In this document: piece by piece, positions 18,301 through 29,100 of the stretch | Position numbering within the stretch: the first letter of the stretch is position 1 | Layout: each line of letters opens with the position of its first letter | Virus record (IMG/VR): IMGVR_UViG_3300042402_001758 | Coordinates: 124,001 to 188,000 of that record | DNA from: a virus | DNA length: 64,000 nucleotides | Reading direction: 5' to 3' (one strand) | Translations under genes and position numbers: made by a program | The notes under the pieces: model-generated | What the model was told of the DNA's origin: nothing | Databases searched by the model: none | Seen by the model: the letters and a program-made list of their open reading frames with translations, nothing else

Positions 18301-18681
18301 GACGGAAACGTTATTAGAACTACAACAACGAATACTGATTTAGAATTATTACCTAACGGTACAGGCACAGTTGTTTTTGATAATTTTAAATTTGGAAATA
18401 ATATAATTTTAAACACTGTAACAGATGCAGTTACAGAATTTAGATCTACCGGAACAGGATACTACCATATTGTTGGAACAAATGCGTTTGTCATTCCAAC
18501 AGGAACGGATGGACAACGACCATTATCTCCTCAAACAGGAATGATGAGATATAATACAGATAATAACTTAACTGAGATTTATAACGGTACTGCATGGGTA
18601 TCAGTAGCAGGTACTGGATCAGGTATTACTTTATCTATTGCAGAAGATATCGCATTAGCTTCTGCATTAATTTTTGGATAA
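15316..18681 (+). CDS. Giant tail fibre protein with beta-helix domain (paralogue 2)
   Basis: 1121 aa, paralogue of the 12192 gene: same opening (VGKISGPLLKENLLRDGVDL), same beta-helix (NIFYVATNGDDGNSG, DTVYIYPGTYSETLPLTVP, GVTVKGAGIRS), same shaft repeats and the same ending (ASALIFG). It carries an extra segment of about 60-70 aa inside the helix domain (about residues 445-525, around LKVYGISAQTLNVGDTITVE) absent from its partner. Two GMxRxN...YNG modules near the C-terminus. Probable fibre with receptor-binding or depolymerase-like domain; no active site identified. Confidence 0.8.
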   Translation: MAVGKISGPLLKENLLRDGVDLAFETNLVYLDVNNSRVGIRTASPTHDLTVNGTLRSTDLEVTGSAIIDDITISGNSIYSSSGILNLAPAAGNFVLYQNKTIFDNTIQIEGNSISTVNTNADLDLITSGTGKINLNADVEVFGDLHATGTITADGNLTLGDQDTDSITFNADINSNIIPDVTDTYQLGSSTKRWNDVWVNTLHASTVSTGALTVSGIDIALQQGNIFYVATNGDDGNSGTHQNDPLSSIGRALDLATAGDTVYIYPGTYSETLPLTVPTGVTVKGAGIRSVTIEPDSDVTVDIFLLNGETTVEDLTITGFEYDVGTNTGYAFRFAPGMTVTTRSPYIRNITVITAGSTVRLATNPPNDPRGFLAGDAGKGAYIDGSIVNASSREASMLFHSVTFITPGVDAVTMTNGVRVEWLNCFTYFADKGLYAVSGSTGFAGDGKTRLKVYGISAQTLNVGDTITVENVSANPATYTTGTIESFTYSAPYTNIVIDGKVSGFEESLAVPDTSNQQIITFSGGQTASHLSWADYSDFGAEIRSIASACVYGNYGAYGDGEGIIGYFIGSNFAYIGAGRFSDNDPLSVVQANEVVELNRARLYYTSVDAQGDFRVGDYFLVDQQTGNVTFTNSNITIASPSGVVFTDGINTTEITPTKVETGNIRISGNTIESTTGGITLQAANGTVTSADDVSIAGDLDVVNVTVNGNTILGTNNTNTLTINAKIASNLIPNTNSVYDLGSSSLSWNNVYLSNYFSDQISISGNVIQTTVSNADLELSANGTGNISIPNNNLIVGQDLNVTSGTTSLYNATVTGNLNVNNLVTTSIISSTLSTGDILISGNVITTTQSNSNLELRANGSGYVVAENLQFNSSSIIGTVAQDINLTPSGTGIVNINSNQAVKIPVGTELQRPAIPSSGMIRFNSDTNYYEGYNGSYWIRIGGVFDVDNDTYILAETSPGANENTLYFYAGGSLSATLDANNFNVNKLVVDSTEIDGNVIRTTTTNTDLELLPNGTGTVVFDNFKFGNNIILNTVTDAVTEFRSTGTGYYHIVGTNAFVIPTGTDGQRPLSPQTGMMRYNTDNNLTEIYNGTAWVSVAGTGSGITLSIAEDIALASALIFG

Positions 18682-18684
18682 AAT

Positions 18685-19014
18685 ATGGCAATAACTTTAA
18701 AAACTCAAGTGACAAATAATATAGGTACTTCTCCTATAGATGTTCTACAAACTAGCTTAACTAATAGAGCAACATTAATGGGCTGCAATCTAGCAAATAC
18801 AGTTAATGATCCTATTACAGTAGATATTTTTGTAGTAGATGATGCTAGTACAGTCGGATATTTTGTCAAAGGAATTGTTATACCAGCAAATACTAGCTTA
18901 AAAGTAATTACTAACGGAGAAAAATTAGTTTTAGGACCGTCGTGTAGTTTTAGAGTAGTAAGCAATACAGAGTCAAGTTTAGATATTATAATCAGCTACG
19001 CAGATATAACATAA
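18685..19014 (+). CDS. Small beta-sandwich-like structural protein (paralogue family A)
   Basis: 109 aa. Has the layout of the 11256 and 29117 products: a strand ending in MGCNLAN, then VDIFVVDD, a PANTSLKV turn and EKLVLGPSCSF. Only 3 nt follow the preceding stop, suggesting coupled translation. Probably a virion subunit that accompanies the long fibres. Function unknown. Confidence 0.68.
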   Translation: MAITLKTQVTNNIGTSPIDVLQTSLTNRATLMGCNLANTVNDPITVDIFVVDDASTVGYFVKGIVIPANTSLKVITNGEKLVLGPSCSFRVVSNTESSLDIIISYADIT

Positions 19015-19023
19015 GGATTAATT

Positions 19024-19383
19024 ATGGCAAGTAACTACTTTTTTGGCAGTGATCAAGAAGCAATTATAGGTACAGCACCTAAATATTTTTACGGAATAAG
19101 AAGAACAGATCAAGGGCAGCTTTATTTTGTAAGAGTGAATCAGTTAGATCAAAATGATCAAATTGAAATTAATGTTCCTGGAGATGCAGAAGACAATTAT
19201 AATGATTTTGAAGTAGGAATTGATTTTTATGAAGGCCGCAATGCTAATCACGAAATAGTATTTGAAAATTTAAAATACGAACAATATCGCTGGGATAACA
19301 GAAGTTTATTATATTATGTAAACGATAACGGAGAACTTGTAGTAAGAATTAATCAATCATATACCTATCCAACTGGTATATAA
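19024..19383 (+). CDS. Conserved-type small structural protein
   Basis: 119 aa, acidic and aromatic (KYFYGIRRTDQGQLYFVRV, NYNDFEVGIDFYEGR). Good AAGGA ribosome site. Its stop codon (19381-19383) lies inside the TATAAATA that serves the next gene. No family function recognised; the fibre-locus position and lack of signal peptide or enzyme motifs suggest a virion component. Confidence 0.7.
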   Translation: MASNYFFGSDQEAIIGTAPKYFYGIRRTDQGQLYFVRVNQLDQNDQIEINVPGDAEDNYNDFEVGIDFYEGRNANHEIVFENLKYEQYRWDNRSLLYYVNDNGELVVRINQSYTYPTGI

Positions 19384-19386
19384 ATA
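19379..19386 (+). promoter_or_regulatory. Late promoter TATAAATA overlapping a stop codon
   Basis: Perfect octamer containing the TAA at 19381-19383; 24 nt upstream of the ATG at 19411 (TTGGAA in between). Confidence 0.65.
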
Positions 19387-19410
19387 TTAGAAAAATTATT
19401 TGGAATCAAT

Positions 19411-22400
19411 ATGGCTGAATTTAAATTAGGTAGAATACGATATACTTGGAAGGGCGAGTGGAGCTCAGGAACAACATATTACAAAGATGATGTTGTTGCA
19501 TACGGAGCAAAAACATATGTCTGCTTAATTGGGCACACAGCAGAATCTGGCGGTGGTTTTTATAATGATTTAACTTCGATAGAATCAAATACAGTGCCTC
19601 CTGTACCTGCTCCTAGATGGGAGCAAATGGCTGATGGATTTACATGGACAGGCAACTGGCAAACAAATTTACCTTATAATATTAATGACTTAGTTAAGTA
19701 TGGCGGAACAGTTTATAAATGTTTAATTCCCCATACAAGTTCTACATTACCAGGTGTAGGAATTTCGTATCAATCTACGCACGGATTAGAAAATGATCAA
19801 GCTAAATGGGAAATCTATGCTAGAACTGAAGACTGGAAAAGTGTTTGGCAAATAGATACTCCTTATCGAGTAGGTGACATTGTAAAATACGGAGCGTATG
19901 TCTATAGGTGTACTACGGCACATACTAGTGCAGGATCTGTTAATCAAGGTTTAGAAAATAATATAGCTAACTGGGAAATTGTGCATATAGGCATAGAATA
20001 TCTTGGTAATTTTAATCCTAGTGCAAGATATAAATTAAACGATGTAGTAAAATATGGATCAGCATCATATATTTGTACAACTGCACACATATCAGTCGGA
20101 ACTTTTAACAGTGCGAATTGGGCAGTTTATGCTCCGGGATTAGAATATGAACAAACTTGGGATGCCGGCACAAGTTATCAAATCGGAGACGTAGTAAAAT
20201 ACGGAGGATATAGTTACTTTGCTTTGACTTTTAACCTAAACTCTGCTCCGTCAACTAATCCTATTGACTGGGAATTATTAAGTATAGGATATAATTGGTT
20301 AGGTGAGTACAGTGCTGCTGTAAGTTATCAGATAGGTGATGTAGTACGCCGCGCCGGCTTTGTTTTCGCTTGTATTCAGCCATCTTTAGCTAACGATCCT
20401 ACAAATACTTCTTATTGGGAAATAGTCAATAAAGGTACAAGATGGAGAGCAGGGTGGACTGATTCCACTCAATATGAAGTAGATGATATCGCCACATTTA
20501 CAGCCTCTGCTTATATTTGTTTACAAAGACATACTTCAGCGACCTTAACTAGGCCAGATAAAGTTACTGCTGCTGGCTTTTGGACCTTGTTAAGTGAAGC
20601 TAATCAATCTAATAGGCTAAGAGAATTAGGTGATATTAATACATATGGCGAAAATCCAGAAACTTTAGTTATAGAAAGTACACGACTTCCTATTGGAGCT
20701 GAAGGAGCTGTTTTACAAAATGTTGATAATCTTGCTACTTGGGAGTTATTTTCTGATATTGTAGATGTATATTATGTTGCAATAGAAGGAGTCGATAGTG
20801 CAAGTAGAGGCACCACTATTGACACGCCGTGGAGAACTGTAAAATATGCCTGTGAAAATATTACAGGACCTGCTACAATTTTTATCAAAACAGGATACTA
20901 CGAAGAAATATTGCCAATCAGTATCCCTGCAGACGTTGCATTAGTAGGTGACGAATTAAGAGGCACTACAATTTCGCCAGCAGCTGGCTACGAACAAGAC
21001 AATATGTTTTATGTAAGAAACGGATCAGGTATAAGAAACATGACTCTAAGCGGATTGACCGGATCTTTAGGAGGACTGAATCAATATCTTACAGCTAGAC
21101 CTTCTGCTGGAGCATATGTTAGCCTAGATCCTGGTACAGGAACAATCGATTCCTCTGTTTGGATTTCTTCAAGAAGCCCTTACGTACAAAATGTTACTAC
21201 ATTCGGTACAGGATGTGTTGGTCTAAAGGTAGACGGTAACCTTCACGATGGCGGTAACAGATCTATTGTAGCTAATGATTTTACACAAGTTCTTAGCGAT
21301 GGTATTGGTGCATGGGTAACCAACGGTGGCTTATCAGAATTAGTTAGCGTATTTTCATATTACGGTCATATAGGATACCTAGCAGAGAACGGAGGAAAAA
21401 TTCGTGCAACTAACGGTAATAGCTCGTATGGTACATACGGCTGCGTAGCAGAAGGAGTTCTACTAGCCGAAGTTCCGATTACAGGAAAATTTGATAATCA
21501 GACAGGTGAAGCAACGGTAGACGCTGCTGTAAGTGGCAATGTAGGTGATCAGATTTTAATTTTAGAATATAGTCATTGTGGACAAAATTATACTAATGCA
21601 ACATTTAATTTTACTGGTGCCGGTGTAGGAGCAGCAGTTACTCCAGTATACAGAAATGGTGCAGTCTATGAAGTAAGAATCAAAGGTGCAGGCGATAGCA
21701 GTACAATAGGCGGAGCTAATTATAAATTAGCTAGTAATAATGCGCAGTCTGGGGACAATTTAACTATTACCCTTGCATCTAATGACACTAATACCACTGC
21801 TCAATTTATTGGTATGAGAATTTTTATTACCAGCGGAACAGGCACAGGCCAATACGGATATATTCAAGCTTACAATGATGTTACTAAGGAAGTTACAGTT
21901 TATAAAGAATCAGACGACTCGCCAGGATGGGATCATGTTGCCGGATTTTCAATTGAAGCAGTATTAGATTCTAGTACTACATACATTGTAGAACCACGTG
22001 TGATTTTTAGTGCGCCACCCTCGGGAACAAGAGCAAAAGGCAGAGTAAAAGTTGTATCTAGTAGAATTGCTATGGTCAAAATATGGGATTGTGGTAGCGG
22101 GTATATCTCTGCTCCTACTGTAACTATTGTAGATCCAAATAATACTGTTGATGTAGTGTTAGAAGCAAGAACTGGCGATGGAGTATTAGGACCGGTGACA
22201 TGGGATAACAGAGGAACAAGTTATCAAACCGTAAGCACTAGAGTCACTATAACGGGCGACGGATTTGCCGATAAATTTCAATTAGGTGCTAGCGTTAATT
22301 TTAAGGAAGTTAGTGTAGTTCCAGGACCTGGCGATAATTTATCTATTAACGGTATTAACGATGTAGTGTATAAAGTAGTTAAAATAAATTCAGTAGCAGG

Positions 22401-23127
22401 ATCAACAGGAAACTTTAATATTAACTTGGATATATTTCCTATTCTAGAAACAGAAGAAAGTCCGCAACACGAAACTCCAATCATTATAAGACAAAAATAC
22501 AGTCAAGTCAGAATAACTGGTCATGATTTTTTAGATATCGGCACAGGCAATCTGCAACAAACACAGTACCCAGAATTATATCAAAATTTTGATTTTACTG
22601 TTTCCCCAGAAAACGAAGTTGTAGAATCAGGTGGCGGTAGAGTATTTTATACTAGTACTGATCAAGACGGTAACTTCAGAGTTGGTGAATTATTCAGAGT
22701 CGAGCAGGCAACAGGTACGGTAACTATAAGCGCCAGTTTATTCAATCTAGGAGGGTTAGAAGAATTAAGTCTTGGCGGTGTAAGTGTAGGAGGTACAGGT
22801 ACAGTTATTAGAGAATTTAGCACTGATTCGACTTTCTTAGCAGACTCTAACAATATTGTTCCTACACAAAAAGCCATAAAAGCATATATTACAGCAAGAA
22901 TATCTGGTGGTGGCTCAGATGTGTTTACTACTATTTTAACCTCCGGACAAGTTATAATTGGACCAAATTTAATTAATTCTACAGTGTCAGGCGGCACGGT
23001 TAATTTTGATACTAAAGCAACATTTAACGGCGGAATTGACGGCACTGCACTAGCCCTTGCATTTTATTCACATTCTTTTGATTCTGGTCTCGACTTCCAA
23101 GATGTAGTAAATGACCTGCCATCTTGA
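19411..23127 (+). CDS. Giant adhesin/tail fibre with seven CBM5/12-like modules and a beta-helix
   Basis: 1238 aa. Residues about 8-395 contain seven modules of about 50 aa with the pattern W-x-G-x-W...Y-x-(V/I)-x-D-(V/I)-V-K-Y-G-G...Y-x-C...H-T-S, resembling chitin/cellulose-binding CBM5/12 modules. A beta-helix region follows (TPWRTVKYACENITGPATIF, then YYEEILPISIP). Next come strand-rich modules (GSGYISAPTVTIVDPNN) and the GGGRVFYTSTDQDGNFRVGE segment (about residues 1075-1094). It ends with an EFSTDSTFLADSNNIVPTQ block. The 23178 gene is a paralogue. The modules suggest carbohydrate binding on the host surface; this is inference from pattern. Preceded by a perfect late promoter. Confidence 0.78.
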   Translation: MAEFKLGRIRYTWKGEWSSGTTYYKDDVVAYGAKTYVCLIGHTAESGGGFYNDLTSIESNTVPPVPAPRWEQMADGFTWTGNWQTNLPYNINDLVKYGGTVYKCLIPHTSSTLPGVGISYQSTHGLENDQAKWEIYARTEDWKSVWQIDTPYRVGDIVKYGAYVYRCTTAHTSAGSVNQGLENNIANWEIVHIGIEYLGNFNPSARYKLNDVVKYGSASYICTTAHISVGTFNSANWAVYAPGLEYEQTWDAGTSYQIGDVVKYGGYSYFALTFNLNSAPSTNPIDWELLSIGYNWLGEYSAAVSYQIGDVVRRAGFVFACIQPSLANDPTNTSYWEIVNKGTRWRAGWTDSTQYEVDDIATFTASAYICLQRHTSATLTRPDKVTAAGFWTLLSEANQSNRLRELGDINTYGENPETLVIESTRLPIGAEGAVLQNVDNLATWELFSDIVDVYYVAIEGVDSASRGTTIDTPWRTVKYACENITGPATIFIKTGYYEEILPISIPADVALVGDELRGTTISPAAGYEQDNMFYVRNGSGIRNMTLSGLTGSLGGLNQYLTARPSAGAYVSLDPGTGTIDSSVWISSRSPYVQNVTTFGTGCVGLKVDGNLHDGGNRSIVANDFTQVLSDGIGAWVTNGGLSELVSVFSYYGHIGYLAENGGKIRATNGNSSYGTYGCVAEGVLLAEVPITGKFDNQTGEATVDAAVSGNVGDQILILEYSHCGQNYTNATFNFTGAGVGAAVTPVYRNGAVYEVRIKGAGDSSTIGGANYKLASNNAQSGDNLTITLASNDTNTTAQFIGMRIFITSGTGTGQYGYIQAYNDVTKEVTVYKESDDSPGWDHVAGFSIEAVLDSSTTYIVEPRVIFSAPPSGTRAKGRVKVVSSRIAMVKIWDCGSGYISAPTVTIVDPNNTVDVVLEARTGDGVLGPVTWDNRGTSYQTVSTRVTITGDGFADKFQLGASVNFKEVSVVPGPGDNLSINGINDVVYKVVKINSVAGSTGNFNINLDIFPILETEESPQHETPIIIRQKYSQVRITGHDFLDIGTGNLQQTQYPELYQNFDFTVSPENEVVESGGGRVFYTSTDQDGNFRVGELFRVEQATGTVTISASLFNLGGLEELSLGGVSVGGTGTVIREFSTDSTFLADSNNIVPTQKAIKAYITARISGGGSDVFTTILTSGQVIIGPNLINSTVSGGTVNFDTKATFNGGIDGTALALAFYSHSFDSGLDFQDVVNDLPS
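19432..20600 (+). repeat. Seven protein-level CBM5/12-like repeats (19411 gene)
   Basis: Units of about 150 bp. Cores include NINDLVKYGGTVYKCLIPHT, RVGDIVKYGAYVYRC, KLNDVVKYGSASYIC and QIGDVVKYGGYSYFA. Units 1-4 and 7 keep Cys and His; units 5 and 6 have lost the His-Thr end. DNA identity between units is moderate, so the repeat is old. Confidence 0.75.
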
Positions 23128-23142
23128 TAATAAAAATAAACT

Positions 23143-23150
23143 AATAAATA
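23143..23150 (+). promoter_or_regulatory. Late-promoter octamer AATAAATA
   Basis: 27 nt upstream of the ATG at 23178; an ACGGAG ribosome site lies between. Confidence 0.55.
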
Positions 23151-23177
23151 CAACATCAATTAATAACGGAGCAGTAA

Positions 23178-26100
23178 ATGGCTGAATTTAACCTAGGTAG
23201 AATTAGATTTGTATGGAAAAGTACTTGGGCTGCTAGTACCACATACGTCAAAGATGATATCGTCAGATACGGCGGAAAAACATATCTTTGTGTCGTAGGG
23301 CATGCCTCTGACTCTAATTTTTACACAGATTTAAATAATGTTCCTACTAGATGGAATCAAATGTCGGATGGACAAGATTGGAAAGGCTCTTGGACTACTT
23401 CTACATTTTATAAGATAAATGACATAGTAAAGTATGGCGGATATATCTATATCTGTAATACTGGCCATACCAGTGCTGCTACCGCTAGTTTAGGTTTAGA
23501 AGATGATCAAAGCAATTGGGATTTGTTTGCAGAAACATTTGATTGGAAAACAAATTGGTCCACTAGTACTAGATATAAAGTAAATGATATTGTAAAGTAT
23601 GGCGGCATTACTTATATTTGTAATGAGTATCATACATCAGCAGCTACAGCTACATTAGGTTTAGAAGCAGATCAGGCTAAGTGGGATTTTTTACATAAAG
23701 GCATCGAATACTTAGGCGCATGGAGTGGATCTAGTGTAAGATATAAAATTAATGACGTAGTCAAATACGGCGCTGGCCTATGGATCTGTACAACTTATCA
23801 TACCAGTAGTGCTACCTTTGCAGAAGGAAATTGGAGTCAGTTCGTAGAAGGCTTAGAATTTGACGATAGCTGGAACAGTTCCGCAGTTTATCAACCAGGC
23901 GATACAGTAGCATATGGCGGTTATGTTTATATTAGTAAAACAAATAATACTAATCAAACTCCTACAACAAACAGCGATGATTGGGATTTATATGTAACAG
24001 GATTTAAATTTCAAGGCGCTTGGGGCGCACCTAATTTTTATGAAGTAGGCAGTGTAGTTAGATACGGTGCTTATGTGTACCTTGCCATAGCAGACCATGA
24101 AGCAAGTTTTTCTAATAATCCACCTAATACAACATACTGGGCATTACTTAATGCAGGACAACGATGGACTGGACCATGGGCATTAAACACGTTTTATATA
24201 TTAGGAGATATTGTAAAATTTGGACCTAGCTCCTATATTTGTGTACTAGCTCATACTGCATCTAATCCAAATAGACCTGACAATGACATAGCAGGTGACT
24301 ACTGGAATATTTTTACAGCAGGCAGCGAATTAGCAGTACTTACAACTCAAGGAGACATTGCCTACTACGGTGGCGCAGGACCAGCTAGATTGCCAATTGG
24401 CGATCAAGGTATGGTGTTAAAAGTTAATGCTATAGATGAGCCATCATGGAATTACTTTGGAGTAATCAATCAGATATTTTATGTAGCTCCTTCAGGCGAC
24501 GATAATCCAAATCCTCTGAATGGTGTGACTATAGATAGGCCTTGGAAGACTGTTCAATATGCACTACAACGTATCGAACGAGGACCATTAAATCCTAACG
24601 CTAGATGGTTATTAGAAATTAATAGACAATTTATTCAAAAAGAAGTAACAGGATGGATAGCGGCTCAAGTTGCAGGAGCTATTGCTCCGTTCGCAGGAGG
24701 ATTTACTTATAATTCTGCAAAATGCGAACGAGATATTGGATTGATCATTGATGCATTGGCTTTCGATTTAGCTCATGGAGGAAACTCTGCAATTAGAAGA
24801 GCAGCAATTAGCTACGGTTCGGAGGCAGGTGCATTTTATCTCCTTGGACAGAAAGAAGAAACGATTGCATCTATAAATTACGCTAATACAGTTATAGACG
24901 CGGTATTGTCAAATGTTGCACCAGGTACAGTATATCAAGGTACTGTTACACAAGTTATTAATACAAACTATACAGAAGAATCTGGTGCTCAAACAATTTT
25001 AAATAATTTAGTGACTGCGTTAACTGGTGCAATAAATGCAGTTGATGATAGTACTAGTGTGTTTGCAGAAATAAAAACTAATTATACATTGAATGTTAAA
25101 ACAGGAACGTTCAATGAAGTATTACCTATGGTAGTTCCTAAAGATACAGCAGTTGTTGGAGATGAACTACGCTCAACAAGAATAGAACCAGCATCGAGTA
25201 TTATTAGTGCTGGCGATGTTACTTACAGTATGGCTGCATTACAGCGATTATCGTCAATCATCAGTAATATTGTTCAAAATGTAGCTATTGTAAAAAGCAC
25301 AGGCAATCCGTTAAATCAAAACACAACAAGACCAGCAGCTTCTGCAACACAAGGTACAGCGGCCGCAAATTTATTCACATCAGCAAAAAACTATATTGAT
25401 TATTATATAAATGCAGCAGGTTCTGCGCCAGTGCTAACCGGCACTAATTATTATTCAACTATAGAAAATGTATACAATGCTGTAAACATTTTAGAGATCA
25501 ATAAAGAGTTTTTAGCAGAAGAAGCAGTAGCATATATTAACGTAACTTATCCTTTATATGCTGGCACATACGATGAAACAGCATGTAAACGAGATGTTAG
25601 AGAATATGTAGATGCGATAAAATGGGATATTGTTTACAACAGCAATTATAGAACATTAACTGCCGCTAATTTATACGTTAATGCAGTTAATGGATCTCAG
25701 TTAATAGATATGTTTTATCTAAGAAGCGGTACAGGCGTGAGAAACTGCACCTTAGCAGGACTTACTGGTACGCTAGGATCTGCAAATATTTACGGTACTC
25801 AACGACCTACTGCTGGTGCCTACACTAGCTTAGATCCAGGTTGGGGTCCTGATGATGAACGTGTATGGATCACAGAAAGAAGTCCTTATGTGCAAAACGT
25901 TACTACTTTTGGTACTGCTTGTATAGGATTAAAAGTTGATGGCGATCTGCATAACGGAGGCAATGATTCTATAGTAGCTAATGATTATACACAAGTATTA
26001 AGCGATGGTATTGGTGCATGGGTTACTAATCTAGGACGAGCAGAGCTGGTTAGCGTATTCTCTTATTATGCACATATTGCTTATCTCGCAGAAGCAGGCG

Positions 26101-29100
26101 GCAAGATTCGAGCTACTAATGGTAATAATTCTTATGGTAAATTTGGATCTGTAGCTGAGGGTGTTGATGTTACAGAAACACCAGTACAAGGATTAGTTAA
26201 TAACAAATCAGTTGAAGCACAAATTGGACTAGCATTTACAGACGGTACAAATAATGTATTACGACTTGAATATACTAATGCCGGTGTAATGTATAATAGT
26301 GCTACCTACACTATTTCTGGTACAGGTCTTAATGCTGCTGCATTAGCTGACGAATTTAGAGATGATGCAGTTTATGAAGTAAGATTAACTGATCCAGGAG
26401 ATAGTTCAGGTATTGGTGGCGATGGTTATGTCTATGTAAGTAATGCCGCTCAAAGTGGTAGTATTGGCCAAATAACTATCGCAAACACAGACACTGCTAT
26501 TAGCAGTGCATATACTGGAATGAAAATAGTTCTTAATGCAGGATCAGGATGCGGACAAGAAGCTGTAATTTTAAATTATAACTCTGGAACTAAAGTAGCA
26601 TTAATATATAAAGAAAGTTTTACAACATTAACAATTACTGATACTACAGTAACTACAAATTTAATTACTGTAGCTAGTACCGAAACTTTATATAACGATA
26701 TGCCTGTCTATGTAGGATCAAATGTTGGCGGATTGACTGCTAACACCTTATATTATGTACGTTCAGGATTCACAAGTACTCAATTTACAGTAAGCACAAG
26801 CCCAGGTGGTAGTGCAGTAGTCTTGACTACCACTACAGGTCAAAGTGTTTCGTTATATGCAGCAGGATGGGATCATATAGCTCCAGGCACTACTGTAACT
26901 AACAATTTAGATGTTACTACGTCTTATCAGATAGAACCAAGATTAACATTTACCGGACCAGGATTCGCTTCTACAGCAAGAACACTACCTAGTGCTGCTT
27001 GGAATGATGTAGTGTTTGGAAACTATTCTACTACATTCACAAACGTTGCGGCCATAAATGGATCTGGAGTTGGAGCACAATTCACAGTTTTAAAATCTGG
27101 TAACTATTACGGAGTAACTCTTGCTTCTCCAGGAACAGGATATCAAACCGATGATGTCTTGACGATACCAGGAACCAGCTTAAATGCATCAAGTCCAGCC
27201 AATGACATAACCATAACTGTACTTAAAACTGTAACTGGTGGTGTAAACGTATTTGAATTTGAAGGTATTGCTGAAGCAGGAAGATATGTAGCAGTAACAT
27301 CGGCAAGTACAGCTTCAGCATATTCAGTAAATGGTACAGTATGGCAATCAGGTGGTGCTCTTCCAGTTTCGGGTACTTGGAAAATTGCCTACGGAAAAAA
27401 TACTTCTACATGGATCGCCATTAACACTGCGGGCACACAAACTGCAAAAACTGTAAATGGCGGTGTGTCATGGACATCGGGTGGTGCATTACCTGCAGGA
27501 ACTTGGACCAACATAACTTACGGTAATGGAAGATTTGTTGCAATCGGCACAACTACCACGGCAGCTTACAGCACTGACGACGGTGCTACTTGGACTCCAA
27601 TGACAGGACTTCCTAGTGCAACCTGGAATGATGTTACATATGGAGCTGGACTATTTGTAGCAGTAGCAGCATCTGGTACTGTAGCAGCAAGCTCTAGTAA
27701 CGGAACAACTTGGACTTCACGAACTATTGCTAGTGGAAATTATGTATCTGTAACATACGGAAAAAATAAATTTGTAGCTATTCCTTCTAGCGGAACATCT
27801 GCTGCATATAGCAATAACGGAACAACATGGGGCACAATGACAGTTCCTAGTGCAAGCTACACCAATGTTGCATACGGCCAAGGTGTGTTCTTTGCTGTGA
27901 GTAGTACAACTGCCGCAGCAACATCAGAAGATGGTATTAACTGGACTACACGCACAATGAGTACCAGTGCTAACGGATATAGTGCAATTACTTTTGGAAA
28001 TTCAAATGAAACTGGCGTCTGGGCCGCAGTTCAAGCTGGCGCAGCAGGTACAGTAGCATCGAGTGTATTAACTGGATCTACTACTAAGGCTAGAGCAGTT
28101 GTAAATGATGAAAAAATTACATCTATTAGAATAATTGAACCAGGCTCAGGATATGCAAGTGCCCCTACTATGACTATTGTTGATCCTAATAATATCAGCG
28201 AAGCGAGCACACAAGTTAGAAAAGGCAAAGGAGTGTTAGCCAATCCAACATTTACTAATAGAGGAACAAATTATGTAACTGCTTCGGCAACAGTGACTGG
28301 TAACGGATATGCAGACTTATATCAGACAGGTACATACATAGCTTTCAAACGATTAACAGGAATTCCAAAAGCAGGATCTAATGTTAGAATCACTGGCATC
28401 AATGACGTAGTATACAAGCTAGTCAGTGTATCACAACTCACTCAACAAGGAGATTATTATTCTGCGGTCTTGCAATTAAGCCCAGGATTAGGTGTAGCAG
28501 AATCGCCTGAACACGAAGAAACTACCGAAATTAGAATTCGTTATAGTCAGGTTCGATTAACAGGACACGACTTCTTAGATATTGGAACAGGTAACTTTGC
28601 CAACACCAATTATCCTGATACTCCATTAATTGATCCTGACCCTACTAAAGAAATTAATGAATTTGGTGGCGGTAGAGTATTTTATACTAGTACCGATCAA
28701 GATGGTAATTTTAGAGTCGGCGACATTTTTAGCGTAGAACAAAGCACAGGTATAGCTACATTAAATGCTGATGCATTTAGTATAGCAGGCTTGCAAGAAT
28801 TACAGTTAGGATCAGTAGCTCTAGGTGGAGGCGGCGCAGCTATCAGCGAATTTAGCACAGATCCATTCTTTACAGCAGATAGTGATGCTATTGTACCAAC
28901 TCAAAGAGCAATTAAAGCTTATATTAGTGCTCAAATTGGTAGCGGAGCTAGTTCGTTGAACGTAAATAGTGTAACAGCAGGAATTGTGTTTATTTCTGGT
29001 GATACTATCACAACAACCACCGGTGCCCAAATAAATATAAATACTAAGATGAATTTTAAAAGCGGCGTTGACGGATATATTCTTGCACACACCTTATTTA

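Noticed and set aside
22662-23045. Leftward open frame of 127 aa in the 1238-aa fibre gene
   Set aside because: Complete overlap with a conserved fibre C-terminal region; composition typical of antisense reading of Thr/Gly/Ser codons.
19432-24330. Repeat arrays considered as a CRISPR or DNA-level tandem repeat
   Set aside because: Units are in frame, about 150 bp and diverged at DNA level; they are protein modules.
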